NCBI GenBank assembly: GCA_015490105.1
Contig: WFYK01000039.1
Location: forward strand, 1 to 5,702
DNA length: 5,702 nt
Direction of reading: 5' to 3'
Source of the DNA: Aquificaceae bacterium
GTDB taxonomy: Bacteria; Aquificota; Aquificia; Aquificales; Aquificaceae
Positions within the stretch are counted from its first letter, which is position 1; the number at the start of each line of letters is the position of its first letter. The notes under the pieces are model-generated. The model saw only the letters and a list, made by a program, of their open reading frames with translations, was not told the origin of the DNA and made no database searches. This document shows positions 1 to 5,063 of this stretch, piece after piece. The position numbers and the translations under genes are program-made.

Positions 1-256
1 ATATATTATCAACTGTAAAATCTTTGCCTTGAATCTTCATAATCTTAGAAATCTCATATGGAATCAGGAATGCTTTCTCGGCTTGTATTTGCCTATCCAT
101 TATGCACCCGAGTACAAAAGCATGGGGATAGTTAATGAGATCATTAAGTAAAACATCCGCTAGAGGATTTCCCGTCTTTATCCCTCTGGGTGGTCCACTC
201 ATTAGCTGTTGTCCTCTTTCTATTAAGATTTCTGCTATCTGGTATTTGTTATTCAT
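1..256 (-). CDS. HhH-GPD DNA glycosylase-like protein, N-terminal part (runs off the left edge)
   Basis: An open frame starts at ATG 256-254 and stays open to the window edge, giving 85 visible residues. Residues about 34-67 read ADVLLNDLINYPHAFVLGC followed by IMDRQIQAEKAFLIPYEI. This resembles the opening helices of HhH-GPD base-excision proteins (endonuclease III/MutY/AlkA superfamily), where a block of the type 'P-F-vLv-ilsrQt..a.kA' precedes the catalytic helix-hairpin-helix. The IMDRQ..AE.A..IPY variant recalls uncharacterised 'iron-sulfur cluster loop' glycosylase-like proteins. The hairpin, catalytic Asp and any Fe-S cysteines would lie beyond the edge and cannot be checked. The start is 7 bp after the upstream stop, with a weak AGGGA site overlapping that stop. 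Met19 is an alternative start. The gene is cotranscribed with the nuclease-like gene before it. The frame is secure; the family call is moderate and made by pattern recognition. Confidence 0.6.
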   Translation of the reverse strand, partial: MNNKYQIAEILIERGQQLMSGPPRGIKTGNPLADVLLNDLINYPHAFVLGCIMDRQIQAEKAFLIPYEISKIMKIQGKDFTVDNI

Positions 257-263
257 ACTTTCC

Positions 264-1127
264 CTACGTTTGGATAATCTCAGAAAACCCTTTTGGTTTT
301 TTCTTGTCGGAAAGTACATCCAGTAAGAAGCAGGCTGATTGGACTTGATTGATGACTATATCCGTTAAATTCTGTAAGTCTTGAGGGTCAAAAGGATTGT
401 TCTCACTTTCGTGACAATTCATTACGTAAGCAAAATCCATGCCTTGATTATGAACGAAAAACCTCCTCTCTATGTAGCCTTTACCACACATTATCACAAA
501 ACCGTATCTGAGATATGGGTATATGTCTTTATGTTTTAAAGCTTTTTGGGAATATGTAATTACGTCATAGGTTGAAAACTTAGCTAGTTTCAGCTCTATT
601 ACCACCAAAGGAATTTTTCCATGTCTGTCTCTTATCAGGATATCAACTTGGAAAGCGTTAGAACCTCTTTTTGGGTCTTTTGGGTCCAGCGGGTCGTAAT
701 TCAGATTCTCATCTACTATGACTTTATAGATTAAGCTTTCAAACAACACAACTTCTATTTCTCTACAGATTTTCCTTTCCTTAAGTTTTTCTTCAAGCTT
801 TTTTGCTAGGACAGATGCTAGCTTCTCCTCTCTCCTGGTTTTCCTTCCCACTTGGTTCTGACCGGGCTTCACCCCTTCGTTTTTTTCCTTATCTATCACT
901 CTAAAACCAAGCCTGGTGAGGTGATATATAGCTTCCTTTGGGCTGAACCTTCGTAGTCTAGTACTTTTGGCTCTTTGGTGGGCTATGGAAATCACGTACT
1001 TCGGTGGATACTCCTTACCGTTATGGACTAGCACGTATTTTTTGGAAATTTCTTTTGGCGGAACACCTTCTTTATCGATTTTGGCTAAAGCTTGCTCTAC
1101 ATGTTCACGCTCGATATCCCTTATCAT
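264..1127 (-). CDS. Putative modification-sensing nuclease: McrA-like N-terminal domain plus PD-(D/E)XK core
   Basis: A 287-residue cytoplasmic protein. The start at 1127 is chosen because GGAGGTG lies 6 nt upstream; a longer frame from 1196 would overlap the preceding gene by 56 bp and lacks such a site. Residues about 8-78 (HVEQALAKIDKEGVPPK, then YVLVHNGKEYPPKYVISIAH and LGFRVI) match the N-terminal 'head' domain known from ScoMcrA-like restriction proteins. A charged, helical linker covers about 95-122. The C-terminal part shows a PD-(D/E)XK core: Glu130 in a first helix, Asp162 in FQVDILIRD, and Glu178/Lys180 in VVIELK. It is followed by TYDVITYSQKA and YPYLRYGFV, a block I associate with uncharacterised restriction-endonuclease-like proteins. 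The catalytic D-E-K set is intact, so an active nuclease is likely. DNA-modification sensing is inferred from the N-terminal domain. No methylase is visible beside it. Downstream lies a glycosylase-like gene, 7 bp away. Confidence 0.78.
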   Translation of the reverse strand: MIRDIEREHVEQALAKIDKEGVPPKEISKKYVLVHNGKEYPPKYVISIAHQRAKSTRLRRFSPKEAIYHLTRLGFRVIDKEKNEGVKPGQNQVGRKTRREEKLASVLAKKLEEKLKERKICREIEVVLFESLIYKVIVDENLNYDPLDPKDPKRGSNAFQVDILIRDRHGKIPLVVIELKLAKFSTYDVITYSQKALKHKDIYPYLRYGFVIMCGKGYIERRFFVHNQGMDFAYVMNCHESENNPFDPQDLQNLTDIVINQVQSACFLLDVLSDKKKPKGFSEIIQT

Positions 1128-1133
1128 CCCCTT

Positions 1134-1140
1134 CACCTCC
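1134..1140 (-). promoter_or_regulatory. Shine-Dalgarno of the nuclease-like gene
   Basis: GGAGGTG on the minus strand begins immediately after the TAA stop (1143-1141) of the preceding gene and sits 6 nt from ATG 1127. It fixes the start of the nuclease-like gene at 1127 and makes translational coupling likely. Confidence 0.85.
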
Positions 1141-1404
1141 TTAATTATTGCAAACTCTCTCGGCTTCTCTGAAACAATCGGAGATACATTTTTCATAGAA
1201 ATCGGAGCATTCTTGAAGTTTTTCTGGAAGGTTTATGTCTCCTCTGAGCCTGTATCTCATTTCGTATCCCTGAACGCATCCCCGTGTTAGTTCTTCACAC
1301 CAGCTGGAGCATTTGGCCTTGGCATAAGCGCACCTCACCGATTCGGAAAAGGAACAGAAGCTAAGCCCTAAGAAGGTTATCAAGATAGCTACAGACTTCA
1401 CCAT
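1141..1404 (-). CDS. Small secreted protein with twin CX6CX3CX6-7C cysteine ladder
   Basis: I recognise no family. The 87-residue start at 1404 is chosen because GGAGGT lies 7 nt upstream; a start at 1434 would overlap the peptidase gene and lacks a site. Residues 1-20 form a Sec signal peptide: Lys3, hydrophobic core about 5-16 (VAILITFLGLSF), and a likely S-F-S cleavage before Glu21. Cys17 is preceded by Phe, so it is not a good lipobox. The predicted mature protein (about 67 residues) has eight cysteines: 25, 32, 36, 43 and 66, 73, 77, 85. Spacing is CX6CX3CX6C, then 22 residues, then CX6CX3CX7C. The two halves are near mirror images, as expected for two antiparallel helices stapled by disulfides, with a loop at 44-65. 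Location is probably periplasmic. It sits between a peptidase and a nuclease-like gene with 13-bp gaps on both sides. Confidence 0.8.
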   Translation of the reverse strand: MVKSVAILITFLGLSFCSFSESVRCAYAKAKCSSWCEELTRGCVQGYEMRYRLRGDINLPEKLQECSDFYEKCISDCFREAERVCNN

Positions 1405-1411
1405 ATCTATT

Positions 1412-1417
1412 ACCTCC
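1412..1417 (-). promoter_or_regulatory. Shine-Dalgarno of the Cys-rich protein gene
   Basis: GGAGGT follows directly on the TAG stop (1420-1418) of the peptidase gene and ends 7 nt before ATG 1404. It selects the 87-residue start over the longer frame from 1434. Confidence 0.85.
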
Positions 1418-2239
1418 CTACAAGGTATTTTCAATTATGTAAAGAGCCAAATCCTGCCACAGCTCGGTTTCACTTCTATCCCCAGCTTTGAACCTTTTCC
1501 ATAACGAGAATATGCTCTTTTTGGAATGAATAAGTTCTACCCCGTAGATAATGTGCTCAATTATGAAGGGCAGTACAATGTTCCTTGAGAGTAATGGTGG
1601 GAGCAGGTCAAGAAGCTTCTCTTCAAAAACAAGACTGCCTTTATATTCCAGGGGTTGTTCTACAATTAACCTTATGGCTTTGGATCTGTCCGAGTAGCTC
1701 TTGAATCTGGTGAGTGCTATGTAGTTAGCAAGGCTTTCTTCGATCACCTTTCCCCACCATGTATCGTAGTAATAGTTTCTAACCCTGTTAACATCTAAAT
1801 AAGCGTGTGCGAACTCGTGAAAAAGAACCTTCGTAAAAACAAACTCTGGCGGGACCTCGGTTTTAGTTCCCCATTCAACGCACCTTTCTGGGCATATCAA
1901 TATCAAGGGTCCCCAATAAATTTCCTCTTGGAGATCATCTGGTACATCTTTCAGGTAAAGGCCGACCGCTACCATACTTCCAACAGTTTTTCTAAGGCAC
2001 TTTTCTAAAGCTTCTACCGGAGTTCTCCTCAGTTCTCCAGAATGAAACAGCTCTCTTGCACATTCTTCGTTGAGCAGTACTCTCTTCTGTGGGGGATAGA
2101 ATTCATCCATAGTTTCCTCGTTCACTAAATACACCGGAACCCTTTTCATGGTATCTGCCAATATACCGGAGAGAGCTACGATCTTATCCTCTTTGTAGGC
2201 GATCTCTTGAGATGAATTCAGGTTGATTATCCTAAGCAT
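1418..2239 (-). CDS. Putative zinc metallopeptidase, HEFAH gluzincin-like
   Basis: A 273-residue protein without a signal peptide or clear membrane segment, so probably cytoplasmic. Residues 137-149 read KVLFHEFAHAYLD: His141, Glu142 and His145 form a classic HExxH zinc motif. A candidate third ligand is Glu167 or Glu168 in VIEESLANYIAL, 22-23 residues after His145, the gluzincin arrangement. Just upstream, GPLILICPERCVEW (110-123) resembles the 'I-lCPERI' strand that precedes HExxH in some small bacterial peptidase-like proteins. The remainder (1-105 and 180-273) is not recognised; 200-245 is leucine/isoleucine-rich and helical. It is the first gene of the four-gene operon, with AAGGAGGT 6 nt before its ATG, the site held in a perfect inverted repeat. 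Metal-site residues are complete, so activity is plausible. The substrate is unknown; the neighbouring regulator or Cys-rich protein are guesses. Confidence 0.78.
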   Translation of the reverse strand: MLRIINLNSSQEIAYKEDKIVALSGILADTMKRVPVYLVNEETMDEFYPPQKRVLLNEECARELFHSGELRRTPVEALEKCLRKTVGSMVAVGLYLKDVPDDLQEEIYWGPLILICPERCVEWGTKTEVPPEFVFTKVLFHEFAHAYLDVNRVRNYYYDTWWGKVIEESLANYIALTRFKSYSDRSKAIRLIVEQPLEYKGSLVFEEKLLDLLPPLLSRNIVLPFIIEHIIYGVELIHSKKSIFSLWKRFKAGDRSETELWQDLALYIIENTL

Positions 2240-2245
2240 GTTCTT

Positions 2246-2266
2246 ACCTCCTTTAAATAAGGAGGT
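2246..2266 (-). promoter_or_regulatory. Perfect inverted repeat enclosing the peptidase ribosome-binding site
   Basis: On the minus strand ACCTCCTT, a 5-nt ATTTA loop, then AAGGAGGT form a perfect 8-bp stem. The second arm is the Shine-Dalgarno of the peptidase gene, 6 nt from its ATG at 2239. The first arm is an anti-Shine-Dalgarno identical to the usual 3' tail of 16S rRNA. In a transcript starting upstream of 2266 this hairpin would hide the ribosome-binding site of the first operon gene. It could also act as a DNA operator. The repeat is seen directly; the regulatory role is inferred. Confidence 0.6.
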
Positions 2267-2285
2267 ATAGCTAGCAAATGCGACA

Positions 2286-2292
2286 TATAATA
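2286..2292. promoter_or_regulatory. Candidate overlapping divergent -10 elements
   Basis: A perfect TATAAT lies on the plus strand at 2286-2291, and TATTAT lies on the minus strand at 2292-2287. They could serve the WYL gene (start near 2298) and the peptidase operon (start near 2280) as mutually exclusive promoters. No good -35 hexamer is visible for either at 16-18 bp spacing. Flanking AATGC (2277-2281) and GCATT (2295-2299) form a short inverted repeat around the box and could be a regulator site. The region is AT-rich, so chance matches are possible. Confidence 0.4.
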
Positions 2293-2299
2293 TTGCATT

Positions 2300-3463
2300 A
2301 TGGGTGGTGATGCACGTTTAAGGAAGGACGAAATCATGAGGCTTGATGTTTTGAAAGCTATGCTCGAGCTAGGGGCTAAGGATAGAGAAGTGTCCACGGC
2401 GGATATACAGGAAAAACTTTTTGGAAACAGAAGCGCCAGGTCTCCAGAGAGGAGGAAACTGCAGAGGCTCCTCAATAGTTTAGAATACACAGGCTATCTG
2501 GAATCTGAGGGAGATGAGCGCGGAAGGAAGGGCAAACGGTGGAGGATAAAAAAAGGTGCCCTTAAGGGCCTTGAATATCTTTCTGAAGAGGAGAGGAGAA
2601 ACCTAATGATAGGCTTTATATTCCTGCCAATTGGTTATAAAAGTGAGCTTGTGGGGAGATTAAAGCATGTACTTTCAAAAGTGTCGGGAGGAAGCGATAC
2701 GGAAGGTGTCTTGAGCGAGTGTATAGGCAAGTATGTGGAGTTTGAAGAGCGGTACGCCAAAGTAAATATCGAAGTCATATCTAAGATACTTGAAGGATTA
2801 GAAAGGAGGGTAAAAGGTGAAAATGTAGTTCTAAGATTCGGCTATAAGAACAAGCAAAGGATAGTGGTGCCTTTAAAACTGTTCTCATACGAGGGTTTGA
2901 TTCAACTTGCAGGGTGGGAGCTAAGCGATAAGAATGCTGTAAAGAGTAGATTTTCCAAGTCCTTTATAGTGGCTTATATACAGAGCGTTGAAGTTTTAAA
3001 ACTTGAGGATAGTAGTAGGTTTGGGAAGATATATGAATCTAACAAAGAGATAATAGAGCAGGTCTCAAAAAAACTTAGAGAGAGCAAAAACTTTCCTATT
3101 TCTAGCGAGAAACCCTTTATATTTGAAGTTGAACTTGAGAAATTAGATAAAGATCTTGTGTATAGAGATTATAAAATCTCACCATCTCAAATTGGTAAAA
3201 TCGATCCTGAAACATGGAAAACCGTTTTGGTAGGATACACAAGCAGTAGATACGCCTTCAGATTTCTCAATATAAGACACGTAAAGAAAATAATAAAGCC
3301 GACCAGGACATTTTTCAACGATTACGTGGATAAAGCTATAGAAGAAGGTTATGAAGATTTACCTGAAGATTATGAAGAAAATTTAGAAAGATTCAATAAA
3401 TTTGTAGAGAAACTCAAAAAGACACTTGATGAAAAATATAACCTCCTAACATCTATAGGATAA
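2300..3463 (+). CDS. WYL/WCX-type transcriptional regulator, divergent from the operon
   Basis: A 387-residue protein. Residues about 14-85 form a winged helix-turn-helix (VSTADIQEKLF, RRKLQRLLNSLEYTGYLE, basic wing RGRKGKRWRIK). About 172-235 is a WYL-like domain (VVLRFGYKNKQRIVVPLKLF, LIQLAGWE, IVAYIQSVEVL), but the signature W-Y-L is replaced by I-Q-L at 201-203. About 272-335 looks like a WCX domain (FEVELE, ISPSQIGKI, VLVGYTSSRYAFRFLN, VKKIIKP). A charged helical tail covers 341-385. Such proteins are ligand-responsive regulators, often repressors beside defence genes (BrxR/CapW type); here it diverges from the peptidase-nuclease operon and probably controls it. The longest frame is given. 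ATG 2336 is a strong alternative (375 residues): AAGGA lies 7 nt before it, whereas 2300 has no ribosome-binding site and sits about at the start point expected from TATAAT 2286-2291. Confidence 0.8.
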   Translation: MGGDARLRKDEIMRLDVLKAMLELGAKDREVSTADIQEKLFGNRSARSPERRKLQRLLNSLEYTGYLESEGDERGRKGKRWRIKKGALKGLEYLSEEERRNLMIGFIFLPIGYKSELVGRLKHVLSKVSGGSDTEGVLSECIGKYVEFEERYAKVNIEVISKILEGLERRVKGENVVLRFGYKNKQRIVVPLKLFSYEGLIQLAGWELSDKNAVKSRFSKSFIVAYIQSVEVLKLEDSSRFGKIYESNKEIIEQVSKKLRESKNFPISSEKPFIFEVELEKLDKDLVYRDYKISPSQIGKIDPETWKTVLVGYTSSRYAFRFLNIRHVKKIIKPTRTFFNDYVDKAIEEGYEDLPEDYEENLERFNKFVEKLKKTLDEKYNLLTSIG

Positions 3464-3468
3464 ATTAC

Positions 3469-3489
3469 AAGAGGTGCTGAGCACCCCTT
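3469..3489. terminator. Imperfect hairpin between convergent genes, possible bidirectional terminator
   Basis: The gap between the regulator stop (3463) and the gamma-subunit stop (3493) holds AAGAGGTGC, loop TGA, GCACCCCTT. This gives 8 pairs with one A-C mismatch. T-rich DNA follows on the minus side (TTGTAATTT) and a weaker AT run follows on the plus side. Placement between convergent genes supports a terminator for both. The stem is short and the U-tracts are poor, which lowers confidence. Confidence 0.5.
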
Positions 3490-3492
3490 AAA

Positions 3493-4206
3493 TTATACCC
3501 TCGCCACCTCCTGAGGCTTCGGGAGCCAAGGTTCTATACCCTGCTCCTTTGCCCACTGGTTTGCGAGTTCGTAAGCGGCTTTTGCCGTGTTTATGTTCTT
3601 CTCTATGAGTTCGAGCTTCTTCTTGAACTTCCTCTCTATAGCGGAGTCGAGGGACATGGTCCCGCCCGAAGCAACGAACTTCTTGAGGAATCTCGCCTTT
3701 ATACCTTCCTCTATGGACTCTAAACCTGCTATCTGGGTTATGCCGAAGAAGGCTCCTATCATAGCCATGTTCGTCGCAAGTTCGGTCCCGGCTATCTCTA
3801 TGGCGAACTTTGTAGCTGAGAAGTTGAAGATCTTCACATTTAGAGACTCGAGGAACGCCTTGTCCCTGTCCGAGAGGAGGTCCTCTTCAGCGTTTATTAT
3901 TATCAACCCGTTCCTCTTTATGCCCGAGTAGAAGGGCATGGTGTAGGACTTTCCCATCGTGATCACCTGCGAGTGGAAGACCATGATAACGTCGGGGTAT
4001 ACAACCTCACCCCTGTCGTATATGGGTTCTATGCCTATCCTTACGTAGCTCTCGGCGGGAGCCATCCTCTTCTCAGCTCCGAAGAAGGGGTTAGAAACTG
4101 CGTAGTATCCAGCGTGATCCGCAGCGGTAGCTATTATGTGAGCTGCCGTGACAGCACCTTGACCTCCTATAGCGGGCATCCTGACGTTTATCCTCCTCCT
4201 CTTCAT
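3493..4206 (-). CDS. porG: Pyruvate/2-oxoacid:ferredoxin oxidoreductase, gamma subunit
   Basis: A 237-residue cytoplasmic subunit of a multi-subunit 2-oxoacid:ferredoxin oxidoreductase; this subunit family contributes to CoA handling and assembly. Residues 10-21 (MPAIGGQGAVTA) carry the family's G-x-GGQG motif. AESYVRIG (51-58), PDVIMVFHSQ (71-80) and ATNMAMIGAFFG (144-155) follow in the expected order. Length is above the usual 180-200 residues because of a helical, lysine-rich C-terminal extension from about 190. The ATG overlaps the beta-subunit stop (ATGA), with GGAGGAGGG 6 nt upstream. It is the last gene of the cluster. As I recall, Hydrogenobacter pyruvate clusters run E-D-A-B-G and 2-oxoglutarate clusters D-A-B-G-E, so ending at G favours the pyruvate enzyme. 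The family is sure; substrate and symbol are inferred. Confidence 0.85.
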   Translation of the reverse strand: MKRRRINVRMPAIGGQGAVTAAHIIATAADHAGYYAVSNPFFGAEKRMAPAESYVRIGIEPIYDRGEVVYPDVIMVFHSQVITMGKSYTMPFYSGIKRNGLIIINAEEDLLSDRDKAFLESLNVKIFNFSATKFAIEIAGTELATNMAMIGAFFGITQIAGLESIEEGIKARFLKKFVASGGTMSLDSAIERKFKKKLELIEKNINTAKAAYELANQWAKEQGIEPWLPKPQEVARV

Positions 4207-5063
4207 AGCAGACCCTCCTCCTTCTTCCTCTGGATCACCTCCTTTGCAGCGTCGGTCATGTATTCGAAGAACTTGAACCTCTCTTTGTCCGTCCTCCTCA
4301 TCTCCTCGAGACCCTCGTCGGAGTTCAGACCTATCTCAAGTATGCAGGGTGTGTAGAGGTGTATGTATGTGGGACCTACCTCCCTCGCCACGTATATAGC
4401 CTTCTTTACAACCTGCTCCACCCTCTTGGGAGAGGAGACAGTCAGTCTCGCCACGTAGTGACAGCCAGAGTCTATGGCGAGCTGCCACATGGGGACCTTG
4501 TCCCACTGCTTCCCTTTAGGAGCCATCTTGAAGACGTGACCCTTGACGGTCATACCGCTCTCCTGACCACCCGTGTTGGCGTAGACCTCGTTGTCGAAAC
4601 ATATGGTAGTTATCTTCTCCTGTCTGAAGAAGGACTGGAGGGTCATGTCGAGACCTATGTCGACGGTAGCACCGTCACCCGCGAGGACTATTACGTCCTT
4701 TACCTTGTCCGGGAACCTCCACTCCAAGGTCCTCTTTATCCCTGATGCTATAGCGTTCTGGTTCCCGAAGAGGGAGTGGACCGTGTGGAGGGCTATGTGG
4801 GGGAAGACCAAGGAGGTGCATCCAGTCGAGTTCACTATTATCGTGTCTTCGGGGTTCGGGAGGGAGGCGAGTATGTATCTGAAGGCTGCGGATTCGGGAC
4901 AGCCCGCACAGAGGGAGTGTTCCTCGATAAGCTCCTTAGAGTAGGGGAGGTCCATCACACCCCTCTTTGGGTTGCCCCAAGTCGCCTTCTCCTCGAGGTC
5001 TATCACCTCCTGAGGCATAAACTCCTTGAGATCTTCGTTTATCTTGAAGATCTTAAACGACAT
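4203..5063 (-). CDS. porB: Pyruvate/2-oxoacid:ferredoxin oxidoreductase, beta subunit (TPP and 4Fe-4S)
   Basis: A 286-residue catalytic subunit that binds thiamine diphosphate and one 4Fe-4S cluster. With the alpha and gamma subunits it interconverts a 2-oxoacid plus CoA and acyl-CoA plus CO2, using ferredoxin. In this kind of organism it would run as reductive carboxylation for carbon fixation. The TPP motif is complete: GDG at 129-131, then Asp157-Asn158 and Asn163 in FDNEVYANTGGQ. The four cluster cysteines known for this subunit appear as CAGC (Cys52, Cys55), GCTSL (Cys82) and YTPC (Cys240). The ATG at 5063 has GGAGGTG 4 nt upstream, inside the end of the alpha gene, which it overlaps by 11 bp. 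GC content and codon choice differ clearly from the left half of the window and suit a highly expressed gene. Pyruvate versus 2-oxoglutarate cannot be settled from sequence alone. Confidence 0.9.
   Translation of the reverse strand: MSFKIFKINEDLKEFMPQEVIDLEEKATWGNPKRGVMDLPYSKELIEEHSLCAGCPESAAFRYILASLPNPEDTIIVNSTGCTSLVFPHIALHTVHSLFGNQNAIASGIKRTLEWRFPDKVKDVIVLAGDGATVDIGLDMTLQSFFRQEKITTICFDNEVYANTGGQESGMTVKGHVFKMAPKGKQWDKVPMWQLAIDSGCHYVARLTVSSPKRVEQVVKKAIYVAREVGPTYIHLYTPCILEIGLNSDEGLEEMRRTDKERFKFFEYMTDAAKEVIQRKKEEGLL

Noticed and set aside
135..326. Plus-strand open frame of 63 codons
   Set aside because: It lies antisense to the glycosylase-like gene and the end of the nuclease gene, has no ribosome-binding site and shows no protein-family character.
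1128..1196. Longer N-terminus for the nuclease-like gene (start at 1196)
   Set aside because: It would overlap the Cys-rich gene by 56 bp, has no Shine-Dalgarno, and the strong GGAGGTG site points to ATG 1127, just before the recognisable domain.
1349..1360. Possible lipoprotein box at Cys17 of the Cys-rich protein
   Set aside because: The residue before the cysteine is Phe rather than Gly, Ala or Ser, so lipoprotein processing is unlikely; S-F-S before Glu21 fits signal peptidase I better.
1405..1434. Longer N-terminus for the Cys-rich gene (start at 1434)
   Set aside because: It would put ten extra residues before a normal signal peptide and overlap the peptidase gene; the GGAGGT site is spaced for 1404.
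2227..2490. Minus-strand open frame of 87 codons
   Set aside because: It covers the promoter region and the DNA-binding part of the WYL gene in antisense, and no ribosome-binding site or domain supports it.
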